Shown piece by piece: positions 16,831 to 21,527 of a stretch of 21,527 nt of DNA. Source of the stretch: Phycisphaerales bacterium UBA5793 (GTDB taxonomy: Bacteria; Planctomycetota; Phycisphaerae; Phycisphaerales; UBA5793). The position numbers were made by a program, and so were the translations under genes. Location of the stretch: the NCBI GenBank assembly GCA_002418285.1, contig DIDT01000023.1, forward strand, positions 1-21,527, read 5' to 3'. Within the stretch, counting starts at the first letter, position 1. Every line of letters begins with the position of its first letter. The notes under the pieces are model-generated. The model did not search any database, was not told the DNA's origin, and was given only the letters and a program-made list of their open reading frames with translations.

Positions 16831-17217
16831 ATGTTTCTCCCGATGCGAGTTGCGCGAACTGATAATTTGCCTTCGCACGACTCTCGTGGTGCCGAAGTGC
16901 GCCGCACGGGCAGGTTGCGCTGCGACATGCTCACCTGCACATTCGGCGACGTCGTCGATCTCTCAGCAGCGGGGATGCGCGTCCGGCACAAGGGAGGCTT
17001 GCGCGTTGCCGTGGACGATTCGGTGTCGCTGACGCTCTCATTTGCGGCTGCCGAGGTGTCCCTTGACGCGCGCGTGGTCTGGATGCGTCGAACCGGATTC
17101 CGCCGTCACGAGATCGGCTTCGAATTCACCGACATGTCACCTGAGACGCGCGAGTGTCTTCACGAGATTGCCCGCTGCGCAACGAAACTGGCGACGCTGC
17201 GCCCTGAAGCCGCCTGA
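16831..17217 (+). CDS. PilZ-domain protein (cyclic di-GMP binding)
   Basis: A 128-residue single-domain PilZ protein. Both nucleotide-binding signatures are present: the RxxxR arm at Arg24-Arg28 (RRTGRLR) and the DLSAAG motif at Asp43-Ser45-Gly48, the D/NxSxxG loop. The following VSLTLSF and ARVVWMRR strands and the EIGFEFTDMS segment complete the beta barrel, with a short C-terminal helix. PilZ proteins bind cyclic di-GMP and relay it to motility, polysaccharide or adhesion systems; no output domain or linked system is present to say which. The ATG at 16831 is preceded by GAGG about nine bases away; a TTG at 16816 or ATG at 16843 are alternatives. The gene runs convergently with the LAB_N gene, five bases separating the stops, and no terminator hairpin is visible between them. 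Confidence 0.85.
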   Translation: MFLPMRVARTDNLPSHDSRGAEVRRTGRLRCDMLTCTFGDVVDLSAAGMRVRHKGGLRVAVDDSVSLTLSFAAAEVSLDARVVWMRRTGFRRHEIGFEFTDMSPETRECLHEIARCATKLATLRPEAA

Positions 17218-17222
17218 CGTCG

Positions 17223-17789
17223 CTACGCCTCTGCATTGGGATCGGGTACAGGATGCTCAGCCGGGTCCATGGGATCGATTCGGCCGGCTCGCCGGTCGCG
17301 CAGGACCATGTAGATATTGCGCACATAGATGGGCCAGCCGAGCACCTGTCCGAGCACGCCGATCGGTTCGCGCTGCAACGCAAAGTACGTCAGCAGGATT
17401 GTCGCGCCTGCGAGGCTGAGCCACCAGAATCCCAGGGGCACGACGCTGCGGCCGCTGCGCTCGCTGGCGATCCACTGCAGCGCAAATCGACCCATGAACA
17501 TCGCCTGGCCGAACAGGCCAAAGAAGAACAGCACCAGCGCCCACGGCGAGTTCGTCGACGTCGAAGCGCCCGAAGCCGCACCCGACGTGTCGCTTGCGAC
17601 AAACACACCCGAACCATCCGCAGCGGGCTGATACCACACGAGCGAACCATCGGCCATCCGGATTTGGATCGCTCCGGGCGCACGGCCCGAATCGGCCGGC
17701 GCGTTGGTCGGCTGCTGTGCGAGCGCCGGCGAGGAAATCGCCAGGCTGAGAAGGAGTGACATCAACGCAAAGATGAAGGGGGAACGCAT
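17223..17789 (-). CDS. LAB_N-domain membrane protein (lipid-A-disaccharide synthase N-terminal-like)
   Basis: A 188-residue membrane protein with the LAB_N domain, normally found at the N terminus of, or alone beside, lipid-A-disaccharide synthase and envelope glycosyltransferase genes. A signal peptide (MRSPFIFALMSLLLSLAI, residues 1-24) is followed by a low-complexity Ala/Ser-rich stretch (about 25-80). The domain proper runs from about 82 to 165: GQAMFMGRFALQWIASERSG, then VVPLGFWWLSLAGATILLTY, then LGQVLGWPIYVRN. Three hydrophobic helices are visible. The extra signal-plus-linker portion is unusual for the domain. Its activity is not established; a part in lipid or sugar-lipid handling is the usual guess. 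Start at 17789 with GGAG about ten bases upstream. Confidence 0.8.
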   Translation of the reverse strand: MRSPFIFALMSLLLSLAISSPALAQQPTNAPADSGRAPGAIQIRMADGSLVWYQPAADGSGVFVASDTSGAASGASTSTNSPWALVLFFFGLFGQAMFMGRFALQWIASERSGRSVVPLGFWWLSLAGATILLTYFALQREPIGVLGQVLGWPIYVRNIYMVLRDRRAGRIDPMDPAEHPVPDPNAEA

Positions 17790-17856
17790 GCCGGACCGCT
17801 CCGAGTGAGGTATTCGAACTGCGTGAGGCGCACCAGCATAGGCGGGAGATGCGCCC

Positions 17857-17870
17857 TGCCGGATCCGGCA
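17857..17870. promoter_or_regulatory. 14-bp perfect palindrome in a divergent promoter region
   Basis: TGCCGGATCCGGCA is its own reverse complement. It sits in the 119-nt gap between the LAB_N gene (minus) and the epimerase gene (plus), where an operator would be placed. One such palindrome is expected by chance in roughly this much DNA, so only the position argues for function. Confidence 0.2.
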
Positions 17871-17908
17871 CGTCCCCCTGTTCAAGCGGGCCGCTACGAT
17901 GTTGGCCC

Positions 17909-18868
17909 ATGTCCAGAGTGCTCATCACCGGCGGCGCCGGATTCATCGGTTCGCACCTCGCCCAGGCGCTGCTCGCGCGGGGTGATTCGGTCGCGATCAT
18001 CGACAATTTTGCCGCGTTCTATGCTCGCGCTATCAAGCAGCGCAACGTCCAGCCGGCTCTGGATGAAGGCGCGCAACTCGTCGAAGGGGATATCACGAGT
18101 GCCGAAGATGTCGCGCGGGCGTTTGAGACTGGGCGACCGGATACCGTCATGCATCTGGCGGCGTGCGCTGGAGTTCGGCCGAGCATCCAGAACCCGTCGC
18201 TCTACGCGCGCGTCAACGTGGTTGGCACGCAGCGATTGCTCGATGCGGCGGTGCAGCACGGCGTCAAGCGTTTCGTTGTCGCCAGTTCGTCCAGTGTCTA
18301 CGGCAACAACGAGAAAGTCCCCTTTGCCGAGACGGACGACGTGAGCCGCCCCATCAGCCCCTACGCGGCGACGAAAGTTTCGACCGAACTCATCTGTCGC
18401 ACCGCGTCGCATCTGCACGACCTGCCGATCACCGCCCTGCGTTTCTTTACCGTCTTCGGTCCGCGCCAGCGGCCTGATCTGGCCATTCACATGTTCCTCA
18501 AACGCGTCGCGCAGGGGGAGTCCATTCCCGTCTTCGGCGACGGCTCGACCAGTCGCGATTACACCTATGTGGACGACATCATCGATGGCGTGAGGCGGGC
18601 CATGGACCGCTGTGGCCAGATCGAGCGGTTTCGCGTCTACAACCTCGGCGGCGAGCATCCCGTGACCCTGTCGCAGATGATCGAAGCGGTGGAGCAGACC
18701 GTCGGGCGCAAGGCCGTGATCGATCGCCAGCCGAATCAACCCGGCGACGTCTCGCGCACCTGGGCGGATCTCACGCGCAGCAAGGCCGAGCTGGGCTATC
18801 AGCCGCACACGGGGCTTGCGGAAGGCATGAGCAGGCAGTGGGAGTGGATGCGCGCGTTGATGCGTTAG
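17909..18868 (+). CDS. NAD-dependent sugar-nucleotide epimerase/dehydratase
   Basis: A 319-residue extended short-chain dehydrogenase acting on a UDP- or GDP-sugar. The NAD loop is TGGAGFIGSHL at 7-17 and the DNF segment after strand 2 is at 32-34. The active site has the Ser-rich SSSSVYG (126-132) and Tyr152-xxx-Lys156 in SPYAATK. Downstream are RFFTVFGPRQRPD, the FGDGSTSRDYTYVDD sugar-binding loop and a C-terminal NLGGEHPVTLSQMIEAVE helix. The combination SSSSVYG...PF.ETD...YAATK and RFFTVFGP..RPD is closest to UDP-glucuronate 4-epimerases, a substrate guess I hold loosely. The start ATG at 17909 has no clear ribosome site. It is divergent from the LAB_N gene; together they suggest cell-envelope sugar chemistry. 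The gap to the next plus-strand gene is 38 nt. Confidence 0.88.
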   Translation: MSRVLITGGAGFIGSHLAQALLARGDSVAIIDNFAAFYARAIKQRNVQPALDEGAQLVEGDITSAEDVARAFETGRPDTVMHLAACAGVRPSIQNPSLYARVNVVGTQRLLDAAVQHGVKRFVVASSSSVYGNNEKVPFAETDDVSRPISPYAATKVSTELICRTASHLHDLPITALRFFTVFGPRQRPDLAIHMFLKRVAQGESIPVFGDGSTSRDYTYVDDIIDGVRRAMDRCGQIERFRVYNLGGEHPVTLSQMIEAVEQTVGRKAVIDRQPNQPGDVSRTWADLTRSKAELGYQPHTGLAEGMSRQWEWMRALMR

Positions 18869-18906
18869 CCGCAACGCGAACGCACGGGGCAGTGGAGCGA
18901 GCAGCG

Positions 18907-19170
18907 ATGACCGACTGGCGGCTTCAAGGTCAGGAACGATTCCTCAGGAGAGCGCATCTCGTCAGGAAGTCCTACGCCGCACCCAGCGCGAAATGGGACC
19001 ACGACCATTGCGAGTTCTGCACCGCGAAGTTTTCCGCTGCGCCCGAGGATCTTCGTGTGGGGTATGCCACAGCCAACGATGAGCACTGGATCTGCCCGGA
19101 ATGCTTCAGGGACTTCCTTGACCTCTTCGAGTGGACTGTGGCCCACAAAAGCGGCAAGACGGGTGTCTGA
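18907..19170 (+). CDS. Small conserved zinc-binding protein
   Basis: An 87-residue protein of unknown function with a probable zinc site: Cys35-x2-Cys38 (DHDHCEFC) and Cys63-x2-Cys66 (ICPECF). The opening TDWRLQGQERFL, the WDHDHCEFC box and the W-I-C-P-E-C-F-R-DF ending look like a real compact domain rather than random coding; I recall similar short hypothetical proteins in unrelated bacteria but cannot name a family. No DNA-binding or catalytic residues can be assigned. The ATG at 18907 has a GGAG site about nine bases ahead. It follows the epimerase by 38 nt and is probably transcribed with it. The hairpin at 19217-19244 lies 46 nt past the stop. Confidence 0.75.
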   Translation: MTDWRLQGQERFLRRAHLVRKSYAAPSAKWDHDHCEFCTAKFSAAPEDLRVGYATANDEHWICPECFRDFLDLFEWTVAHKSGKTGV

Positions 19171-19216
19171 GTCGTGTACCGCCATGCTTTGACGTGATCC
19201 GGCAGAGAAAACGACT

Positions 19217-19244
19217 GAACCCGGCCGCATCTGGGACCGGGTTC
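19217..19244 (-). terminator. Intrinsic terminator-like hairpin
   Basis: GAACCCGG (19217-19224) pairs perfectly with CCGGGTTC (19237-19244). Read on the minus strand the stem is followed by AGTCGTTTTCTC, giving a T-run, so the better direction is minus, as for the tRNA-like fragment just upstream of it. In the plus direction it could also end the epimerase/zinc-protein transcript. Confidence 0.5.
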
Positions 19245-19267
19245 TTGAGTGTCGGCGCAGAAAAAGA

Positions 19268-19287
19268 GCGGAGAGGGCGGGATTCGA
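19268..19287 (-). other. 3'-end fragment of a tRNA-Ser gene, possible attachment site
   Basis: On the minus strand the bases TCGAATCCCGCCCTCTCCGC match the last part of many bacterial tRNA-Ser genes: most of the T loop, the 3' T stem CCCGC, the acceptor strand CCTCTCC and discriminator G. The bases ahead of it do not continue the tRNA, so only the 3' end is present. A T5 run and the hairpin above follow it. This is what a tyrosine-recombinase integration leaves at one end of an island. The match is from memory of tRNA-Ser sequences, not an alignment. Confidence 0.45.
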
Positions 19288-19470
19288 CGAAGCGGAATTC
19301 CGTAAGCTCTGCCATGACCTCAAGATAGGGCTGAACGCTCGCCCCGACAACGACTTGATGCTACTCCGATGCTTGCTCGTCGCACACGGTTTCTTACTTT
19401 CCTGAGGCGCGAACTCAGGACTCAGCATGGGACTCATCACGCCGCGGCGGGTGCAGGGGTGCGGGGGAGT

Positions 19471-19764
19471 GGGTTTCCGCAGGATCACGCTTTGAAGCTA
19501 ATTGGATCCTAGGGCACCGGTGAGGCCGACCCGGTGGTGCGAGAGGAGTTCCTTGGGGTTGTCATCGTCCGCGCCACGATTGAGGCGCGGTATCGATTTG
19601 AGTACGAGCCAGGCGAAGCGTTGGGAAGCAGCGTGTAGGTGCGCGGACTGAATCGATAGGCGTACGCGGGAAGCGCCTCCAGCGCCATGCAATTCGCCAG
19701 CACCATCGCCGTCCTTGGCGACTTCGTGGTGGTGCACATGCTCGATTGAAGGCTCCCCATTCAC
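19471..19764 (-). pseudogene. Decayed Rhs core fragment
   Basis: Bases 19471-19536 align without gaps to 21460-21525 of the rhs gene: 48 of 66 bases and 12 of 22 codons agree, including GL, GA, GS and SVILR, in the same frame. The Tyr codon TAC of the live gene is TAG here (19498-19500), so the frame is broken, and similarity stops after SVILR. Further upstream the frame stays open to 19764, but the window ends before the matching part of the live gene, so I cannot show that this part is also Rhs. No ribosome site or promoter is seen. It looks like a leftover core piece from duplication or recombination at the locus. Confidence 0.5.
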
Positions 19765-19843
19765 CTCACGACCGACCGAATCGGAGGTTTTCTACAGAGC
19801 ATACCCGTCCCGTTTTCTTGCCCAGGATTCGGGACCAAGGGCA

Positions 19844-20347
19844 TTACCACCATGGCTCGACTTCAATCTGCCGCGAGTCCAGATTCACATACTCTCGTGT
19901 TGAACTCCCGTCTTTCGTATTCAGTACATTCCGGATCATGTACTTGGCGAAGCTCGAATCGGCGTCATAAAACACCCAGTATTGTTCGAGTATGAAGTGG
20001 TCTTTATGGAGGTCGTGCAAAAAGAGACGCCGCTCATAGATGTCCACACTGCCTTCATGCGGAGGCGACGCCACGGGACCGTGGATCATTACCGCTTCAA
20101 AATGGTTCAATTCCATTATCTGACGCACATCCGGATACAGGCTATCTCTATTGATACCCATGGATATGGAATCAAACATTGTGGTAGAGGGAAACGCCGC
20201 TCCGTGCTGGTACCCGCGCCCCAACTGGTGCGACACAACGGCCGATCGGAGAACAGGATAGAGCGCAAATATGCACAAGACGACAAGCACTACTAAAGAT
20301 ATGCGCGGGTGTGCGCAAATCATACTAATATAGCGACGGAGTGTCAT
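19844..20347 (-). CDS. Single-pass membrane protein directly after rhs, immunity-protein candidate
   Basis: A 167-residue protein with a basic N terminus (MTLRRYISMICAHPRIS), one hydrophobic helix at about 16-34 (LVVLVVLCIFALYPVL) and a soluble, acidic, His- and Tyr-containing remainder that would face outside. I recognise no family. The ATG at 20347 lies two bases past the rhs stop, so translation is probably coupled; AGG about twelve bases ahead is a weak ribosome site. A longer in-frame start (20365) would overlap the rhs end. GC is low, about 47 percent in one sampled line, matching the rhs tail before it. By position it is where Rhs immunity proteins are found; a membrane-anchored form would suit a toxin acting in the periplasm or at the membrane. 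That role is inference. Confidence 0.55.
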   Translation of the reverse strand: MTLRRYISMICAHPRISLVVLVVLCIFALYPVLRSAVVSHQLGRGYQHGAAFPSTTMFDSISMGINRDSLYPDVRQIMELNHFEAVMIHGPVASPPHEGSVDIYERRLFLHDLHKDHFILEQYWVFYDADSSFAKYMIRNVLNTKDGSSTREYVNLDSRQIEVEPWW

Positions 20348-20349
20348 AA

Positions 20350-21527
20350 TCAATGAACACCTAAATTGCATACTGAACCCGGAACGGGTGTTGGCCCTGC
20401 CTGCAATACTCCTTTGAATGTCCCTGTCGCTCCGCCTCCAAATGCTATTATATTGATACCTCCACTTCGCCAGAAGGGAATTGAGAAAACATTGAATTCG
20501 CCGCCAATCAGGTTTGCGGTGTAGGAACCCTTCCACACACTCCCCCCATACCCGACCATCGCTACTGTACCTTCGTCTCCATTATTAAGCGGCCACATGC
20601 AGCTCGCGGAGTAGTTCGAGAAGCTACGCGTGGCTGTAAAATACCCGAGAGTTAGACCCAATCCAAGCTTCAAGGTCGCCTTGCCCGATACGGCATAGAC
20701 ACAGTTGGTGTCGTCGATTCCTGTTGCGAAAACCGAAAGCTGACCCGCGGTGTAGAATATGGAACCCAAATCGGCCGTTATCACACCACCCCATTTGCAG
20801 TTTCGCATGGAACAGCATGAAACCTGTTTGAGGTGTGGCGCTACCGGTGGTGGTGGCGGGATAACAAACGGGTCAGACGGCGGCGTTGCACACTCTTGAG
20901 TGGAGGTGCAAGTGCCAGATGCTCTACCAAACGGATCTACCGCTTGCGTGGGTTTGGCACCTACGTATTCATACAAGTTCATCCCGTCGACATACCCGAG
21001 CGGATCGCGTCTTGTCCACCGCCCGAGTTCGGCTGAGTAGACGCGGTGTCGAACGTGTGCGAGCTCGAGGTGGGCGGCCTTCTGGTAGCCGGCGTAGCCG
21101 ACGCGGTTGGCGACGGCGGCCGAGGAGAGGACGTTCCAGCCGGTGTCTGCGTAATTGGCGTTGGCCAGGGTCACATCATCGCCATCGATGTCGCCGTCGA
21201 GGTCGTAGTCGTAGCGCACGTCATAGCCGACGGTCCAGAGGTTGATGGCAGTCTCATCGCTTGAGTTGCACTGGCCGTCACTGTCAGTGTCACCGGCCGG
21301 CAGGCCGAAGGGGACGCCATAGGCGCTGAACTTCGCCCATTCAGTCATCACGCCGCCGCTCGTGACAATGGCCGAGACGTCGGCGCGCCAGTTCTGGCAG
21401 AAGTACCGCCGCTGCTCGAGCGTGCCATCAGCCGCTGAGGTCCAGCCCGAGTTGTTGTCGCGTTGGCGCAGGATCACACTGTCAATGTAACTGGATCCTC
21501 CGGCTCCGTCAAGGCCCGCCTGGTGAT
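20350..21527 (-). CDS. Rhs-repeat core protein with dockerin-like insert and variable C-terminal domain (5' end outside window)
   Basis: The last 391 codons are visible; the frame stays open to the window edge. The Rhs core ends with RVYSAELGRWTRRDPLGYVD, then MNLYEYVGAKPTQAVDPFG (DPFG at 20926-20937), the hallmark that closes the beta cocoon. Upstream, two calcium-site repeats, DTDSDGQCNSSDE (about 21252-21291) and DYDLDGDIDGDDV (about 21172-21210), resemble type I dockerin/EF-hand loops set inside the core. After DPFG come 191 residues: a linker with a five-proline run, a Cys cluster (SCCSMRNC), then a Gly-rich, beta-prone domain with no family I know. GC drops there to about 45 percent. 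In Rhs proteins this variable tail is often the toxin, released after the core, and the next gene its immunity partner. Whether this tail is toxic is unknown. Confidence 0.85.
   Translation of the reverse strand, partial: HQAGLDGAGGSSYIDSVILRQRDNNSGWTSAADGTLEQRRYFCQNWRADVSAIVTSGGVMTEWAKFSAYGVPFGLPAGDTDSDGQCNSSDETAINLWTVGYDVRYDYDLDGDIDGDDVTLANANYADTGWNVLSSAAVANRVGYAGYQKAAHLELAHVRHRVYSAELGRWTRRDPLGYVDGMNLYEYVGAKPTQAVDPFGRASGTCTSTQECATPPSDPFVIPPPPPVAPHLKQVSCCSMRNCKWGGVITADLGSIFYTAGQLSVFATGIDDTNCVYAVSGKATLKLGLGLTLGYFTATRSFSNYSASCMWPLNNGDEGTVAMVGYGGSVWKGSYTANLIGGEFNVFSIPFWRSGGINIIAFGGGATGTFKGVLQAGPTPVPGSVCNLGVH

Larger units (their letters stand above)
19193..19405 (+). pseudogene. Possible protein remnant without a start codon
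   Basis: An open frame of 70 codons, closed by the TGA at 19403 and preceded by TGA at 19190, that has no usable start until a TTG-ATG near its end. The second half, with GFDEAEFRKLCHDLKIGLNA then RPDNDLMLLRCLLVAHGF, has the charge pattern and codon bias of coding DNA. I recognise no family. It crosses the tRNA-like fragment on the other strand, so at most one of the two readings explains the bases 19268-19287. It could be the 3' remainder of a gene cut by insertion. Confidence 0.25.
19171..19843. other. Gene-poor accessory junction
   Basis: This 673-nt region has no intact gene I can support. From left to right it holds a terminator-like hairpin (19217-19244), a 20-nt tRNA-Ser 3'-end match on the minus strand (19268-19287), a plus-strand remnant reading frame (19193-19405) and a decayed Rhs fragment on the minus strand (19471-19764). 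The pattern is that of an insertion junction with leftovers. Confidence 0.6.
19288..21527. mobile_element. Putative accessory island segment carrying Rhs genes
   Basis: Inferred from the tRNA-Ser-like boundary at its left end, lower GC (45-47 percent in sampled 60-base lines at 20281 and 20401, against 63 percent at 21181), one broken and one live Rhs module, and lack of housekeeping genes. No integrase, transposase or second attachment site is in view, and the right end lies outside the window. Confidence 0.3.

Noticed and set aside
17800..17835. TTCGAA motif resembling a tRNA T loop
   Set aside because: The flanking bases do not form a T stem or an acceptor stem, so no tRNA can be folded there.
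19509..19760. Alternative minus-strand small protein of 83 residues
   Set aside because: The overlapping frame aligns to the Rhs core while this one has no similarity, no ribosome site and low-complexity Ser/Thr/Arg composition.
1..21527. CRISPR arrays, rRNA genes, insertion sequences with inverted ends
   Set aside because: No regularly spaced direct repeats, no rRNA signature sequences and no transposase reading frame were found on either strand.

Overview
The window is GC-rich chromosomal DNA and reads best as a planctomycete, probably Phycisphaerae. The grounds are indirect: RNase E/G with a long basic tail, a site-2 protease with extra PDZ domains, HAF-repeat secreted proteins, Rhs proteins with dockerin-like inserts, no rpmD between rpsE and rplO, and lipid-A-type envelope genes. 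No 16S or other decisive marker is present, so this is an inference.

Layout. (1) 1-2173, plus strand: end of the spc ribosomal operon, with the Gly/Arg-rich tail of a protein that by position is S5, then rplO and secY. The cluster stops after secY and the next genes face the other way. (2) 2266-7914, minus strand: an SRPBCC-fold protein, two secreted HAF-repeat proteins (the larger fused to a clan GH-A-like barrel with both catalytic glutamates in place), and a class I SAM methyltransferase. (3) 8212-16634, minus strand: a housekeeping block in the order ptsI, rng/rne-like, dxr, a small three-helix membrane protein, rseP. From rng to the small gene the junctions are 6 and 9 nt, so this is probably one transcript joining RNA turnover, isoprenoid synthesis and envelope-stress proteolysis. 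(4) 16831-19170: a PilZ protein, a LAB_N membrane protein convergent with it, a sugar-nucleotide epimerase, and a small zinc-binding conserved protein. (5) 19171-21527: accessory DNA. It holds what looks like the last 20 nt of a tRNA-Ser gene plus its terminator, a decayed Rhs fragment, a small membrane-anchored protein, and the 3' part of an rhs gene running off the window.

The most interesting part is the right end. The rhs gene carries a canonical Rhs core interrupted by two dockerin/EF-hand-like repeats, then a 191-residue variable C-terminal extension of lower GC. Two nucleotides after its stop begins a 167-residue single-pass membrane protein. This is the layout of a polymorphic toxin with its immunity protein, although neither product matches a toxin or immunity family I recognise. 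A second Rhs core fragment downstream, broken by a TAC-to-TAG change, and a tRNA-Ser 3' fragment as a boundary support reading it as an integrated, recombining cassette. Other points worth a look are the HAF/GH-A fusion, the four-PDZ RseP, the five regularly spaced basic blocks in the RNase E/G tail, and the GspF-like mini membrane protein between dxr and rseP.
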